Shown piece by piece: positions 17,124-27,998 of a DNA stretch of 64,000 nt. The position numbers and the translations under genes are program-made. The DNA is from Actinomycetes bacterium. Its GTDB lineage: Bacteria > Actinomycetota > Actinomycetes > Actinomycetales > Microbacteriaceae. The stretch covers positions 37,950 through 101,949 of the forward strand of contig JAKOTS010000019.1 of assembly GCA_029777095.1 (NCBI GenBank), written 5' to 3'. The notes under the pieces are model-generated. The model was given only the letters and a program-made list of their open reading frames with translations. It had not been told where the DNA came from and searched no databases. Positions within the stretch are counted from its first letter, which is position 1; every line of letters begins with the position of its first letter.

Positions 17124-17591
17124 ATGGCAAACGACATCATCAGCGATGTTTCGAATCACGTTGCAGAAGCACAGTCGAGCCCCGAAGCGACGGACACCGT
17201 GAAGAAGCGCGGAAGCGGCGGCAGCCTCGGCGACAAGATGGGCCTCGAAGTGCTCGAGCTCACCGTAGACCGCGCCGTTGCCACCATGCCTGTCGAAGGC
17301 AATACACAGCCGATGGGCATCATGCACGGCGGCGCCTACGTGGTGCTCGGCGAATCGCTTGGATCGATGAGCGCCAGTCTGCACGCCGGCCCCGGCCGGT
17401 TTGCGGTGGGCGTCGACATCAACGCCACCCACACGGGCTCGGCCACCTCCGGTCTCGTCACCGGCGTCTGCACGCCCGTGCACCTCGGCCGCTCGATCAC
17501 CGTGCACGAGATCGTGATCACGGATGAAACCGGGCGCCGCTGCTCGACGATCCGCATCACGAACATGCTCCGCGACCGTCCGAAGGCGTAG
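17124..17591 (+). CDS. PaaI-family hotdog thioesterase
   Basis: 155 residues. After a variable 40-residue N-terminus comes the hotdog domain: the GNTQPMGIMHGGAYVVLGES segment (about 66-85) is the PaaI/YbgC-type signature with the HGG loop, followed by GSMSASLH and the strand VGVDINATHTGSA. It should hydrolyse an acyl-CoA or related thioester, often aromatic (phenylacetyl or hydroxybenzoyl), but the substrate is not shown. ATG at 17124 with AAGGAG. It is divergent from polA and ends at a bidirectional terminator. Confidence 0.88.
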   Translation: MANDIISDVSNHVAEAQSSPEATDTVKKRGSGGSLGDKMGLEVLELTVDRAVATMPVEGNTQPMGIMHGGAYVVLGESLGSMSASLHAGPGRFAVGVDINATHTGSATSGLVTGVCTPVHLGRSITVHEIVITDETGRRCSTIRITNMLRDRPKA

Positions 17592-17643
17592 CCCACGAGA
17601 GGGCGCAGCTCACACCATCGCTCTTCGCGCACCGAGCGCAAAC

Positions 17644-17677
17644 AAAAAAGCGGCCCGCATCTGCGGGCCGCTTTTTT
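17644..17677. terminator. Bidirectional rho-independent terminator
   Basis: A-run, GC-rich stem GCGGCCCGC (17650-17658) paired with 17663-17671 around a short loop, then six T. It separates the convergent thioesterase (+) and pdtaR (-) genes. Confidence 0.93.
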
Positions 17678-17681
17678 CGTA

Positions 17682-18299
17682 CTAGTCCTTCTTTGGAGCG
17701 AGCTGCTCGATGATCGCCTTCGCCACATCTTGCATGGTCAGGCGGCGATCCATCGATGCCTTCCGAATCCAACGGAAGGCCTCGGGCTCGGTGAGCCCCA
17801 TCTTCTCGTTGAGCAGGCCCTTGGCACGATCGACCAGCTTGCGAGTCTCGAAACGCTCGACCAGGTCACCGACCTCGGCCTCGAGCGTGATGATCTGCTG
17901 GTAGCGGCTGAGTGCAATCTCGATCGCAGGCAGCAGGTCGTTGGGGGTGAATGGCTTCACCACGTAGGCCAGCGCACCGGCCTCGCTCGCGCGTTCGACC
18001 AGTTCTTTCTGGCTGAACGCGGTCAGGAGCACCACGGGGGCGATATGTGCCTTATTGATTCGCTCGGCGGCGCTGATGCCGTCTAGCTGCGGCATCTTGA
18101 CGTCCATGATGACAAGGTCGGGACGAAGCTCGGTGGCAAGGGCCACGGCCGTCTCACCGTCGCCTGCTTCACCGACAACCTCAAAGCCGTTGTCACGGAG
18201 GATCTCAACGATGTCGAGTCGGATCAACGATTCGTCTTCAGCGACGACAACGCGACGCGGGGTAGGTGCCGCGGGCGGAATGGATTCTGGCTCAGTCAC
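17682..18299 (-). CDS. pdtaR: ANTAR-domain response regulator (PdtaR type)
   Basis: 205 residues. Receiver domain at 15-130: acidic pair ED at 21-22, phospho-acceptor Asp66 in IMDVKMP, Thr/Ala switch (LLTAF) and Lys115 in VVKPF. The C-terminal ANTAR domain (about 140-200, LVDRAKGLLNEKMGLTEPEA) binds two-hexaloop RNA hairpins to prevent termination. The length and layout match PdtaR of mycobacteria, whose kinase PdtaS is not next to it here either. GTG start at 18299 follows TAAGAT by six bases, so it is probably leaderless. Confidence 0.92.
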   Translation of the reverse strand: MTEPESIPPAAPTPRRVVVAEDESLIRLDIVEILRDNGFEVVGEAGDGETAVALATELRPDLVIMDVKMPQLDGISAAERINKAHIAPVVLLTAFSQKELVERASEAGALAYVVKPFTPNDLLPAIEIALSRYQQIITLEAEVGDLVERFETRKLVDRAKGLLNEKMGLTEPEAFRWIRKASMDRRLTMQDVAKAIIEQLAPKKD

Positions 18300-18305
18300 G
18301 TATCC

Positions 18306-18311
18306 ATCTTA
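18306..18311 (-). promoter_or_regulatory. -10 hexamer TAAGAT of a likely leaderless promoter for pdtaR
   Basis: TAAGAT, six bases, then GTG at 18299. It lies in the short divergent gap shared with tRNA-Leu. Confidence 0.55.
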
Positions 18312-18337
18312 GGATATGGTCTATCAGGTACGTACCA

Positions 18338-18420
18338 GCCGGTGTGGCGGAATGGTAGACGCGGAGCACTCAAAATGCTTTGCTCGTGAGGGCGTGTGGG
18401 TTCGAGTCCCACCACCGGTA
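18338..18420 (+). tRNA. tRNA-Leu (anticodon CAA)
   Basis: An 83-base cloverleaf with a long variable arm, as in tRNA-Leu. The acceptor GCCGGTG pairs with CACCGGT (G1-U72 wobble); the D arm starts at GCGG; the anticodon stem GAGCA/TGCTT encloses loop CTCAAAA with anticodon CAA; the T arm is GTGGG-TTCGAGT-CCCAC; discriminator A at 18420. The 3' CCA is not encoded. It reads UUG. Confidence 0.95.
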
Positions 18421-18425
18421 CAACA

Positions 18426-18460
18426 AGAAGAAGGCCGTCCCAATGGGGCGGCCTTCTTCT
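18426..18460. terminator. Terminator after tRNA-Leu
   Basis: Inverted repeat 18426-18441 / 18445-18460 (16 bases, one wobble, three-base loop) ending in TTCTTCT. It lies between the tRNA (+) and the 3' end of pyk (-). Confidence 0.8.
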
Positions 18461-18506
18461 GATTCGGCTCCTGCGCGCGGCCAGTACGGCCCCGCGCAGG
18501 AGTGCG

Positions 18507-19958
18507 CTACGTGCGCGCGGCCGTGTAGGCCGGAGCCGCTCCGTGCACGGCGTCGCCGACCTTGTGCACGCGAATGTCGTTCGTCGAACCCACGATTCCT
18601 GGGGGCGAACCCGAAATCACGACGACCTTGTCTCCGACCTGTGCCTTGCCAGCGCGAAGCAGAATCTCGTCGATCTGCAGGTACATCAGGTCGGTGTGCT
18701 CAACCCGCTCGACAAGGGTCGTCTGCACGCCCCAGGTCAGCGCGAGACGCCGGCGAATACCCGGCTCGGGCGTGAAAGCAAGCATCGGAATGCTCGAACG
18801 CAGGCGCGACATGCGCCGTGCCGAGTCTCCGGATTCGGTGAAGATACACAGGTACTTCGCGCGGACGAAGTTCGCGACCTCGACCGCCGCCATGGTGATG
18901 GCGCCGCCCTGGGTGCGCGGGGTGACGTTGAGTGGGGCAATACGGTCGAGCCCGTGCTCTTCGGTCGAATCCACGATGCGGGCCATCGTTTCGACCACCT
19001 GCACCGGGTACTTTCCGACGCTCGTCTCACCGCTGAGCATCACCGCGTCGGCGCCATCGAGCACGGCGTTCGCCACGTCGCTGGTCTCGGCGCGGGTCGG
19101 CACAGGGTTGTCGATCATCGATTCGAGCATCTGCGTCGCAACGATCACCGGCTTCGCCATGCGGCGCGCGAACTCGACGGCCTTCTTCTGCACGATCGGC
19201 ACCGCTTCGAGCGGCAGCTCGACACCAAGGTCGCCGCGCGCCACCATGATGGCATCGAACGCGTCGACGATCTCTTCAAGGTGCTCGACGGCCTGCGGCT
19301 TCTCGATCTTGGCGATCACCGGAACCCGGCGGCCCTCCTCGTCCATGATGAAGTGCACGCGCTGCACGTCTTGCGCGTCGCGCACGAACGAGAGCGCGAT
19401 GAGGTCCGCGCCGATGCGCAGCGCCCAGCGCAGGTCATCTTCGTCTTTTTCGCTCAGCGCCGGAACATTCACCGCAACGCCCGGCAGGTTGATGCCCTTG
19501 TTGTCTGAAACGTTGCCGGCTACCACGACGCGCGTGGTGACCACGGTGTCGCTTGCCTCGGTCACCTCGACGCGTACCTTGCCGTCGTCGATGAGGAGGA
19601 AGTCCCCCGGCTGCACGTCCTTCGGGAGCCCCTTGAACGTCGTCGAGACGATATCTTTCGTGCCAAGGATGTCGTCGGTCGTGATCTTGAACGTGTCGCC
19701 CACCTCGAGGAAGTGGGGACCGGCCTCGAACTTGCCCAGACGGATCTTCGGGCCCTGCAGGTCAACCAGTACCGCAACAGCACGACCCGCGTCATCCGCA
19801 GCCTTTCGCACGTTCGCGTAACTGATCTCGTGCACGGCATGATCGCCGTGGCTGAGGTTGAGCCGTGCCACGTCGACGCCCGCGTCGATGATCGCCCGCA
19901 CCGTGGCATATGTCGAGGTCGCCGGGCCAAGCGTGGCGACGATTTTCGCGCGTCTCAT
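18507..19958 (-). CDS. pyk: Pyruvate kinase
   Basis: 483 residues. It opens with RRAKIVATLGPATS; RLNLSHGDH is at about 33-41; the K+/Mg2+ site motif IMVARGDLGVELP is in the middle; the phosphate-binding segment GETSVGKYP follows; and the C-terminal regulatory domain runs to the end. It converts phosphoenolpyruvate and ADP to pyruvate and ATP, the last step of glycolysis. ATG at 19958. It follows gltD by 70 bases on the same strand but probably has its own promoter in that gap. Confidence 0.97.
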   Translation of the reverse strand: MRRAKIVATLGPATSTYATVRAIIDAGVDVARLNLSHGDHAVHEISYANVRKAADDAGRAVAVLVDLQGPKIRLGKFEAGPHFLEVGDTFKITTDDILGTKDIVSTTFKGLPKDVQPGDFLLIDDGKVRVEVTEASDTVVTTRVVVAGNVSDNKGINLPGVAVNVPALSEKDEDDLRWALRIGADLIALSFVRDAQDVQRVHFIMDEEGRRVPVIAKIEKPQAVEHLEEIVDAFDAIMVARGDLGVELPLEAVPIVQKKAVEFARRMAKPVIVATQMLESMIDNPVPTRAETSDVANAVLDGADAVMLSGETSVGKYPVQVVETMARIVDSTEEHGLDRIAPLNVTPRTQGGAITMAAVEVANFVRAKYLCIFTESGDSARRMSRLRSSIPMLAFTPEPGIRRRLALTWGVQTTLVERVEHTDLMYLQIDEILLRAGKAQVGDKVVVISGSPPGIVGSTNDIRVHKVGDAVHGAAPAYTAART

Positions 19959-20028
19959 TGAATGTTGCTCCAGAGGTTAATTGGGGATGCTGGTGCGAAA
20001 AAACAGCGCATACACGCCTACCCGTAGC

Positions 20029-21495
20029 CTACGCCGGGTGCAGGCCAATGGCGATGTCCCTCGGCCCCACCGGCACGGGCAACGCCGACTCCCCCATCAG
20101 GAACGCATCGACCCGAGCGGCCGCCGCGCGACCCTCGGCGATCGCCCACACAATCAGCGACTGGCCACGACCAGCATCGCCTGCCGCGTAGACGCTCGGC
20201 TCGGTCGCAGCATAGTGATCGTCGCGCTCGATGAGACCGCTCGACGTGAACCGCACCCCCAGCTGCGTCTCGAGGTTGTGGCGTTCCGGACCCGTGAACC
20301 CCATGGCGATGAGTACGAGATCTGCGGGAATTTCACGCTCCGTACCGCCCTTGGGCACGCGCCGGCCATCGACATACTCGGTCTCGGCAACCCGCAGGGC
20401 TCGCACGCGACCCTGGTCGTCACCCAGAAACTCGACGGTCGATGCGAGATAGACGCGCTCGCCGCCCTCCTCGTGCGCAGACTGCACCTCAAAGATCGTC
20501 GGCATGGTCGGCCACGGTTGTGCGTCGGTTCGGGATGCCGCGGGCTGCGTGCCGATCGCAAGGTTGGTCACGCTCAGCGCACCCTGGCGATGAGCCGTGC
20601 CGATGCAGTCGGCACCGGTGTCGCCGCCACCGATCACCACGACGTGCTTGCCCGCAGCCGTGACCTGGTCTGGAACGTCGTCGCCCGCGACCGCCTTGTT
20701 CGACGCCACGAGGTAGTCCATCGCGAACTCCACGCCACCAAGGTCGCGGCCCGGAATCGCGATATCGCGCGGGACGGTCGCGCCGGTTGCCACCACGACG
20801 GCGTCGTAGCGGGTTCGCAGTTCTTCCCACGTCACATCGACGCCAATGTGCACACCCGCGCGAAAACGGGTGCCCTCCTCGCGCATCTGGCGCATCCGAG
20901 CATCAATGTGGTGCTTTTCCATCTTGAAGTCGGGGATCCCGTAGCGAAGCAACCCGCCGATTCGCTCATCGCGCTCGAACACGGCAACCGTGTGGCCGGC
21001 ACGGGTCAGCTGCTGCGCGGCCGCGAGCCCCGCAGGCCCCGAACCAACCACCGCGACAGTCTTTCCGGTCAGGCGTCCGGGTGGCTCGGCTTCGATCCAA
21101 CCGCTCGCAAATGCCTGGTCAACGATCGATACCTCGATCTGCTTGATCGTGACGGCGGGCTGGTTAATGCCGAGCACGCACGAGCTCTCACACGGCGCCG
21201 GGCACAGACGCCCGGTGAACTCAGGAAAGTTGTTCGTTGCGTGCAGCCGCTCGCTCGCCTCGCGGCCCTCGCCGCGACGGGTCAGATCGTTCCACTCCGG
21301 AATCAGGTTTCCGAGCGGGCATCCCTGATGACAGAACGGGATGCCGCAGTCCATACAACGACCGGCCTGTCGGCGCAGCACTGCCCCGTCGCCGGGCTCG
21401 TACACCTCGTTCCAGTCCATGATTCGCACCGGTACCGGGCGCCGTGCCGGCAACTCGCGTTCCGTCACCTTCATAAAGCCTTTTGCGTCAGCCAC
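20029..21495 (-). CDS. gltD: Glutamate synthase (NADPH) small subunit
   Basis: 488 residues. The N-terminal cysteine-rich segment [16 protein letters not shown] (about 38-53) binds iron-sulfur clusters; [15 protein letters not shown] (about 148-162) is the FAD-binding GxGxx[14 protein letters not shown] in the second half is the NADPH site; [13 protein letters not shown] near the end contacts FAD. It passes electrons from NADPH to the large subunit GltB for glutamate synthesis from glutamine and 2-oxoglutarate. Its start overlaps the end of gltB by eight bases. Confidence 0.97.
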   Translation of the reverse strand: MADAKGFMKVTERELPARRPVPVRIMDWNEVYEPGDGAVLRRQAGRCMDCGIPFCHQGCPLGNLIPEWNDLTRRGEGREASERLHATNNFPEFTGRLCPAPCESSCVLGINQPAVTIKQIEVSIVDQAFASGWIEAEPPGRLTGKTVAVVGSGPAGLAAAQQLTRAGHTVAVFERDERIGGLLRYGIPDFKMEKHHIDARMRQMREEGTRFRAGVHIGVDVTWEELRTRYDAVVVATGATVPRDIAIPGRDLGGVEFAMDYLVASNKAVAGDDVPDQVTAAGKHVVVIGGGDTGADCIGTAHRQGALSVTNLAIGTQPAASRTDAQPWPTMPTIFEVQSAHEEGGERVYLASTVEFLGDDQGRVRALRVAETEYVDGRRVPKGGTEREIPADLVLIAMGFTGPERHNLETQLGVRFTSSGLIERDDHYAATEPSVYAAGDAGRGQSLIVWAIAEGRAAAARVDAFLMGESALPVPVGPRDIAIGLHPA

Positions 21496-24400
21496 CAGTC
21501 ACCTCCAGGATTCGGTTCCACACAGTTTCGCCATCGGGGTCGAGCCCCGTGGCCACGGCATCGCGTCGCAGGTCGCGCACGGCCGCATAATCGCGGGGCA
21601 GCACCCGCACGAAGTCATTCACTGCAGAGTCGAACTGCTCGAGCACACCCGCGGCCAAGACCGAACCGGTCTCGAGGGCGTGTGCCGTGAGCAGTTCACG
21701 AAGCGTTTCGGCATCAGCGGCATCGAGTTCGGAGAGCAGGAGCTCCCCCGACGCCAGCGCCTCGCGGTTCACCCGTTCCGCCTCGAGACGGTAGATGTAC
21801 GCCGTGCCACCCGACATTCCGGCCCCGAGGTTTCGCCCGGTCGGGCCCAGGATCACCGCGAGCCCGCCGGTCATGTATTCGAGCGCGTGGTCGCCCACGC
21901 CCTCGACGACCGCGGTGGCGCCCGAGTTGCGCACGAAGAACCGTTCACCGACAACACCGGAGAGGAACATGGTTCCGCTCGTGGCGCCGTAGCCGATCAC
22001 GTTGCCAGCGACGACGTTTTCGGCGGCGACGAAGGCCGCATCGCGCGGCGGTCGCAACGAAATCTGGCCTCCCGAGAGTCCCTTGCCGACGTAGTCGTTC
22101 GCGTCGCCCTCGAGCCGGAGCGTGATGCCACGCGGAATGAAAGCGCCGAACGATTGCCCCGCCGAACCCGTGAGATTCAGGGTGATCGAGCCAGCCGGCA
22201 TCCCCTTTTCGCCGTGCGCATGCGTGACGTGATTGCCGAGCATGGTGCCGACCGCTCGGGCCGTATTGCGAACGGGAAGGTCGAAGGCAATCGATCCACC
22301 GTCGCGGATCACACCGCCGACCTGCGCGAGCAGGGGCGCGTCGAAGTGCTCGCCGAGTTCGTGCTCTTGCGAGCGCGTGTTGCGGCGGGGCTCATCGGCA
22401 TCAAACACCGGGCCGGTGAGGATCGGTGCCAGGTCGAGCCCGCTCGCTTTCCAGTGTTCGACCGCCCCGTTGATGTCGAGCATTTCGTTGCGCCCGACCG
22501 CCTCGTCAATCGAGCGGAAGCCCAACTCGGCAAGGTGCTCGCGCACCTCCTGGGCGATGAACTCGAAGAAGTTCACGACGAACTCTGGCTTTCCGGTGAA
22601 GCGTTCACGAAGCACGGGGTTCTGTGTCGCGACGCCGACCGGGCACGTATCGAGGTGACACACCCGCATCATGATGCAGCCAGAGACCACGAGCGGCGCC
22701 GTCGCAAAGCCGAATTCTTCTGCACCGAGCAGCGCGCCGATCACGACGTCGCGCCCGGTCTTCAACTGCCCGTCGACCTGCACGACCACGCGGTCGCGCA
22801 TGCCGTTGAGCATCAGCGTCTGCTGGGTCTCTGCGAGCCCAAGCTCCCAGGGCGTGCCGGCGTGCTTGAGCGAGTTGAGCGGGCTGGCGCCCGTTCCGCC
22901 GTCGTGACCCGAGACCAGGATCACATCGCTCAGCGCCTTCGCCACGCCGGCGGCGACCGCACCGATGCCCGACTGGCTCACGAGCTTCGTGTGAATGCGC
23001 GCCTCGGGGTTCGCCCGCTTGAGGTCGAAGATCAACTGCTTGAGGTCTTCGATCGAATAGATGTCGTGGTGCGGGGGCGGCGAAATGAGCCCGACACCGG
23101 GGGTGGCGTGGCGAGTGCGCGCCACCCACGGGTAGACCTTGCCGGGTGGCAACTGCCCGCCCTCGCCCGGCTTCGCGCCCTGCGCGAGCTTGATCTGAAT
23201 ATCGTCGGCGGTCGCGAGGTACTGGCTCGTTACCCCGAAGCGCCCCGATGCGACCTGCTTGATCGCACTGCGGCGGGCCGGGTCGACGAGCCGTTCGGGG
23301 TCTTCGCCGCCCTCGCCCGTGTTTGACTTCGCGCCGATCGAGTTCATCGCAATCGCGAGCGTCTCGTGCGCCTCTTTCGAGATCGAGCCGTAGCTCATCG
23401 CTCCGGTTGAGAAGCGCTTGACAATGGATGCCACTGACTCGACCTCATCGATCGGCACCGGCTTGCGGATCCCGTGCTTGAACCGGAACAGCCCTCGCAG
23501 CGTCTTGAGCTCGGATGCCTGCTCATCCACCAGCGCCGTGTATTCGCGGAAGACGTCGTAGCGGCGGGTGCGGGTGGAGTGCTGCAGCCGAAAGACCGTC
23601 TCGGGGTTGAACAAGTGGGGCGAACCATCGCGCCGCCACTGGTACTCGCCGCCGTTCCACAGGCGTTCGTGCGCGCGCGCCGCTTCGTCTTCGGGGTAGG
23701 CGTAGTCGTGACGGGCCTGATTCTCTGCAGCGACCTCTTCGATGCCGATGCCGCCGAGCTTCGACTCGGTGCCGGTGAAATAGGCGTCGACGAACGCCTG
23801 TGAGAGCCCGACGGCCTCGAATGTCTGCGCTCCGGCATACGACGAGACGGTCGAGATGCCCATCTTCGACATGATCTTCAACACGCCCTTCCCGAGGGCA
23901 TAGATGAGATTCTTCACCGCGGTCTCGGGCGTGATGCCCGTGATCGCACCAGTGCGGACCAGGTGCTCGGCGGTCTCCATCGCCAGATACGGGTTCACGG
24001 CAGATGCGCCGTAGCCGATCAGGGTCGCGACGTGGTGCACCTCACGCACATCACCCGCCTCGACAACGAGGCCAACCTTCATGCGGTTCTCGTTGCGGAT
24101 GAGGTGGTGGTGGATCGCCGAGACCATCAGCAACGACGGGATTGGCACCAGGTCTTTATTTGAGTCGCGGTCAGAGAGCACGACGTACTCGACACCAGCC
24201 GCGATCGCGTGGTCGACCTCAGCACACATCGCCGCGATCCGCGCCTCCATCGTGCCGGGGCCCGCATCGAAGTGGTAGAGCCCACGAATCGTGACCGATG
24301 AGCGCTCGGGGAACGCCCGGCCGAGGTGCTGGATCTTCGCAAGCTCGTCGTTATCGATCACCGGGAAGTCGAGGATGACGGCCCGTGCATGATCGGGACC

Positions 24401-26062
24401 CTCCGAAAGCAGGTTCTGCGTGGGTCCGAGACCGAGCGAGAGCGACGTCACAACCTCTTCGCGGATCGCATCGAGCGGCGGATTCGTGACCTGCGCAAAC
24501 TGCTGCGTGAAGTAGTCAAACAAGAGGCGCGGCCGCTCGCTCAACACGGCAATGGGTGTGTCGCTGCCCATCGCACCGAGGGGCTCGGCGCCATGCTGGC
24601 CCATCGGAGTCAGCAGGATCCGGACCTCTTCTTCGGTGTAGCCGAAGGTGCGCTGGCGCCGGGTGATCGATGCCGCGGGGTGCACGATGTGCTCGCGCTC
24701 CGGGAGCGATGCCAAATGGATGGCACCGGCATCCAGCCACTGCCCCCACGGCGAGAGTGACGCAAGATCCGACTTGATCTCGTCGTCTTCGATGATGCGG
24801 CCGGCCGCGGTGTCGACGAGGAACATCTTGCCAGGCTGCAGGCGCCCGCGGCGCTTGATGCGCTCGGGGGCGAACTCGAGCACGCCGGTCTCACTCGCGG
24901 CGACGATCAGGCCGTCGGTCGTTTCGGTCCAGCGCCCGGGCCGCAGCCCGTTGCGGTCAAGTGTGGCGCCGACGAGCGTGCCGTCGGTGAATGTGAGCGC
25001 GGCGGGGCCGTCCCACGGCTCCATCTGCATCGAGTGGTACTCGTAGAACGCGCGGAGGTCCGGGTCCATACCCGGCTGCTTTTCGTACGCTTCGGGCACC
25101 ATCATCATGACGGCGTGCGGCAGGCTGCGGCCGCTCAGGGTGAGAAGTTCGAGCACCTCATCGAACGACGCCGAGTCGCTCGCGCCGGGTGTGCAGATGG
25201 GCAGCAGCGGGCGGATGTCGCCGAGCAGCTCTGAAGCGAGCTGCGATTGCCGCGCGCGCATCCAGTTTCGGTTGCCGCTGACCGTGTTGATCTCGCCATT
25301 GTGGGCGAGCATTCGCAACGGCTGCGCAAGCGGCCACGAGGGGAACGTGTTCGTCGAGTAGCGGGAGTGCACGACGGCGAGCATGCTCGCGAAACGCGGG
25401 TCGCTGAGGTCGGGAAAGAACGGTTCAAGCTGCAACGTCGTGAGCATCCCCTTGTAGCCGAGCGTGCGGGCCGAAAGGGAAACAAAATACGCGCCGAGCT
25501 GATGCTCGGCGCGTTTGCGTAGACGGAAGGTGCGGCGGTCAAGTTCGACCCCAGCAAGTGCAGGAGTGAACCCGGTCCCGGTTCGAGTGACGAAGAGCTG
25601 TTCGAACGCGGGGCGCGCGTCACGTGCGAGTGTGCCGAGGTGTGCTTCATCGGTCGGCACTTCGCGCCAACCCAGCACTGCGAGACCCTCGGCAAGGGCG
25701 ATGTCTTCGATGGCGCGCTTCATTGCCTCGCGCTCGATGCGCTCGAGCGGCAAGAACGCCAGCCCGGCCGCGTACTCCCCCACCGGCGGCAGGTCAAAGC
25801 CAGCCACGGCGCGCAAGAATTCATCGGGCATCTGCGTCAGGATGCCGGCACCATCGCCGGTGCCCGCGTCAGAGCCGATCGCCCCGCGGTGCTCGAGATT
25901 GCGCAGCGCTGTGAGCGCCGCTTCCACAATGTCGTGGCCCGCGGTACCGCGCAGCGTTGCCACCATGGCAAGGCCACAGGCATCCTTCTCGAATGCGGGG
26001 TTATACATCCCCTGGCGCGCTGGATACCCAGACACGGTGGATTTTTGGGGGCTCGAGGTCAT
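21488..26062 (-). CDS. gltB: Glutamate synthase large subunit
   Basis: 1524 residues from the ATG at 26062, chosen because GAGGAC lies upstream; an in-frame GTG 15 bases earlier is weaker. The N-terminal class-II amidotransferase begins after a short propeptide at the catalytic Cys in [10 protein letters not shown] (about residue 28). The central and FMN domains follow, including the [15 protein letters not shown] loop. The Fe-S motif [15 protein letters not shown] is at about residue 1125-1140, and the last 250 residues form the GXGXG beta-helix. It releases ammonia from glutamine and makes glutamate. Confidence 0.97.
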   Translation of the reverse strand: MTSSPQKSTVSGYPARQGMYNPAFEKDACGLAMVATLRGTAGHDIVEAALTALRNLEHRGAIGSDAGTGDGAGILTQMPDEFLRAVAGFDLPPVGEYAAGLAFLPLERIEREAMKRAIEDIALAEGLAVLGWREVPTDEAHLGTLARDARPAFEQLFVTRTGTGFTPALAGVELDRRTFRLRKRAEHQLGAYFVSLSARTLGYKGMLTTLQLEPFFPDLSDPRFASMLAVVHSRYSTNTFPSWPLAQPLRMLAHNGEINTVSGNRNWMRARQSQLASELLGDIRPLLPICTPGASDSASFDEVLELLTLSGRSLPHAVMMMVPEAYEKQPGMDPDLRAFYEYHSMQMEPWDGPAALTFTDGTLVGATLDRNGLRPGRWTETTDGLIVAASETGVLEFAPERIKRRGRLQPGKMFLVDTAAGRIIEDDEIKSDLASLSPWGQWLDAGAIHLASLPEREHIVHPAASITRRQRTFGYTEEEVRILLTPMGQHGAEPLGAMGSDTPIAVLSERPRLLFDYFTQQFAQVTNPPLDAIREEVVTSLSLGLGPTQNLLSEGPDHARAVILDFPVIDNDELAKIQHLGRAFPERSSVTIRGLYHFDAGPGTMEARIAAMCAEVDHAIAAGVEYVVLSDRDSNKDLVPIPSLLMVSAIHHHLIRNENRMKVGLVVEAGDVREVHHVATLIGYGASAVNPYLAMETAEHLVRTGAITGITPETAVKNLIYALGKGVLKIMSKMGISTVSSYAGAQTFEAVGLSQAFVDAYFTGTESKLGGIGIEEVAAENQARHDYAYPEDEAARAHERLWNGGEYQWRRDGSPHLFNPETVFRLQHSTRTRRYDVFREYTALVDEQASELKTLRGLFRFKHGIRKPVPIDEVESVASIVKRFSTGAMSYGSISKEAHETLAIAMNSIGAKSNTGEGGEDPERLVDPARRSAIKQVASGRFGVTSQYLATADDIQIKLAQGAKPGEGGQLPPGKVYPWVARTRHATPGVGLISPPPHHDIYSIEDLKQLIFDLKRANPEARIHTKLVSQSGIGAVAAGVAKALSDVILVSGHDGGTGASPLNSLKHAGTPWELGLAETQQTLMLNGMRDRVVVQVDGQLKTGRDVVIGALLGAEEFGFATAPLVVSGCIMMRVCHLDTCPVGVATQNPVLRERFTGKPEFVVNFFEFIAQEVREHLAELGFRSIDEAVGRNEMLDINGAVEHWKASGLDLAPILTGPVFDADEPRRNTRSQEHELGEHFDAPLLAQVGGVIRDGGSIAFDLPVRNTARAVGTMLGNHVTHAHGEKGMPAGSITLNLTGSAGQSFGAFIPRGITLRLEGDANDYVGKGLSGGQISLRPPRDAAFVAAENVVAGNVIGYGATSGTMFLSGVVGERFFVRNSGATAVVEGVGDHALEYMTGGLAVILGPTGRNLGAGMSGGTAYIYRLEAERVNREALASGELLLSELDAADAETLRELLTAHALETGSVLAAGVLEQFDSAVNDFVRVLPRDYAAVRDLRRDAVATGLDPDGETVWNRILEVTGG

Positions 26063-26155
26063 CGCGACCGTCCTCACTGAATTTGCTGTGGGACGACGTT
26101 GGCCCGGGACAATGGCAGGAATGCAACTGCACCGTGGCGACGCGGGGTCTTGCGC

Positions 26156-27136
26156 CTACTTCGTGATGTGGGCCGTACTTTTGGCGGCAACCTGGTGCTT
26201 GCCCACGGGGGGCTCGCTCACGTCGACGAAGTCGGATTCGCTGTTTTGCGAGTGTACAACAGCCGGAGCGCCGCTCCAGCCACGACCGGGCATGTAGGGG
26301 CTCGGCTCGAGGCCCGGGTGCCGCTTCTTCTGGGCGAAGAAGATCACAAGTCCCAGGACAATCGCGAAAATTGACCACCAGACGTTGACCCGCAGGCCGA
26401 GGAAAATTTCTGTCGGATCGACACGAATCGACTCCCACACCACGCGACCGGCGCTGTACCAGATGAGGTACAGGGCGAAGACGCGGCCCCACTGCAACGT
26501 GATGAACTTCTTGCTCACCCAGAGCAGCACTGCAGCGCCAAGCAGGTTCCAGACCACTTCGTAGGCGAAGGTGGGGTGAAACAGCGTGCCGGCGGGTAGC
26601 CCGACGGGCCAGGCGGGGTTGTCTGGGCTGATCTCGAGGCCCCAGGGCAGCGTGGTCGGCAGACCAAACAGCTCCTGGTTGAACCAGTTGCCGAAGCGGC
26701 CGAGCGCCTGCGCGATGAGCATGCCGGGAGCGAGCGCGTCGGCGAACGTCCAGAAGCGAATGCCGGTCCAGCGGCAGCCCAACCAGGCGCCCACGGCGCC
26801 ACCGATCAGGGCCCCGTAGATCGCGATGCCGCCTTCCCAAATGCGGAAGATCGCCCAGAAATCCGAGCCCTCACCGAAGTAGAACCCCGGGTGCGTCAGC
26901 ACGTGGAAGATTCGCGCACCGATAATTGCGATCGGAATCGCGAGCAGGCAGATGTCAATCACGACCCATGGCTCGGCGCCACGCTTGGTCAACCGTGCGT
27001 TGGTCAGGAAGACCGCCACGATGATGCCCAGGATGATGCACAGCGCGTAGAAGTGAATCCGCAAGGGACCGATATCGAAATAACTGACCCCGGGGCTGGG
27101 GATGCTCGCGACCACTTGCAGTGCGGCGTTCATCAT
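26156..27136 (-). CDS. lgt: Prolipoprotein diacylglyceryl transferase
   Basis: 326 residues with about seven membrane helices. The Lgt signature is LGRFGNWFNQELFGLP, and HPTFAYEVVWNLLG follows it. It transfers diacylglycerol from phosphatidylglycerol to the lipobox cysteine of prelipoproteins, at the membrane. A cytoplasmic C-terminal tail of about 55 residues is less conserved. ATG at 27136 with AAGGAT upstream. Position between trpA and gltB is common in actinobacteria. Confidence 0.96.
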   Translation of the reverse strand: MMNAALQVVASIPSPGVSYFDIGPLRIHFYALCIILGIIVAVFLTNARLTKRGAEPWVVIDICLLAIPIAIIGARIFHVLTHPGFYFGEGSDFWAIFRIWEGGIAIYGALIGGAVGAWLGCRWTGIRFWTFADALAPGMLIAQALGRFGNWFNQELFGLPTTLPWGLEISPDNPAWPVGLPAGTLFHPTFAYEVVWNLLGAAVLLWVSKKFITLQWGRVFALYLIWYSAGRVVWESIRVDPTEIFLGLRVNVWWSIFAIVLGLVIFFAQKKRHPGLEPSPYMPGRGWSGAPAVVHSQNSESDFVDVSEPPVGKHQVAAKSTAHITK

Positions 27137-27184
27137 CGTTCGATCATCCTTGCTGGAGGGTTCGGAGCGTCGTGTGCTCCATGA

Positions 27185-27190
27185 AGTCTA
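27185..27190 (-). promoter_or_regulatory. Possible -10 hexamer (TAGACT) for lgt
   Basis: TAGACT in the 70-base gap between trpA and lgt, 48 bases before the lgt start. No -35 was recognised. Confidence 0.3.
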
Positions 27191-27206
27191 GTTCGAGTCT
27201 GCCAAG

Positions 27207-27998
27207 TCAGTGGGAGCGCGCCGCGCCAAGCGCGAGCTCGCGGGCGGTCTTCGAGATGCCCTCGATACCCCCATCGCGAAGCGCGCGCACGAGCGCGGTG
27301 CCGATAATCGCGCCGTCGGCATACTCGAGCACACCAGCGACGTGCTCCGCGGTCGAGATACCGATCCCGACGCACGCACGTGCCGCGCCGTGCTCGCGCA
27401 ATCGGCCGACGAGGGTGCGCGCGTTGGCATCGAGTGATGCCCGCTCCCCCGTGATCCCCATTGTCGACACGGTGTAAATGAATCCGGTGGATGCCTCAGT
27501 AATGAGTTCGAGGCGCGCTTCGGTCGACGTCGGCGCCGCGAGGAAGACGCGGTCAAGACCTGTGCGCTTGGATGCCGCGATCCACTCCTCGGCCGCCTCT
27601 GGCGTGATGTCGGGGGTGATGATCCCCGCACCGCCGGCTGCCTTCAGATCGTCGGCGAAGCGGTCGACCCCGTACTGCACGATCGGATTCCAGTAGCTCA
27701 TGACGAGAACCGGCGCATCTACCCGTGAAGTGATCTCGCGAATCGCAGTGAACAGATCGCGAAGCTTAAACCCGGCGGCAAGCGCGGTTTGCGTTGCCTC
27801 CTGAATGATCTCGCCGTCCATGACAGGGTCGGAGTATGGCGGGCCGAGCTCGAGGATGTCGAACCCGTTCTCGACGAGCGCAACGGCCGCGTCGATGCTG
27901 GTCTGCAGATCGGGGTAGCCGACCGGGAGGTACCCGATCAGCGCGCCCTTGCGATCCTGCGCCGCCGCAACGAGCGCGGCTTCGGTGCGTGCACTCAT
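27207..27998 (-). CDS. trpA: Tryptophan synthase alpha subunit
   Basis: 263 residues. [15 protein letters not shown] (about 49-63) carries the catalytic Glu and Asp, and the TIM barrel continues with [15 protein letters not shown], and VGIGIST near residue 215. It cleaves indole-3-glycerol phosphate to indole, which is channelled to TrpB. ATG at 27998 overlaps the trpB stop by four bases (ATGA). The frame is open far upstream, but that stretch is inside trpB. Confidence 0.97.
   Translation of the reverse strand: MSARTEAALVAAAQDRKGALIGYLPVGYPDLQTSIDAAVALVENGFDILELGPPYSDPVMDGEIIQEATQTALAAGFKLRDLFTAIREITSRVDAPVLVMSYWNPIVQYGVDRFADDLKAAGGAGIITPDITPEAAEEWIAASKRTGLDRVFLAAPTSTEARLELITEASTGFIYTVSTMGITGERASLDANARTLVGRLREHGAARACVGIGISTAEHVAGVLEYADGAIIGTALVRALRDGGIEGISKTARELALGAARSH

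Noticed and set aside
18421..18460. Small RNA gene after tRNA-Leu
   Set aside because: The structure is fully explained as a terminator hairpin with short T-containing end.
19981..23326. Long plus-strand ORFs (569 and 661 codons) opposite gltD and gltB
   Set aside because: Same reasoning: antisense to well-identified enzymes, low-complexity charged products, no start signal.
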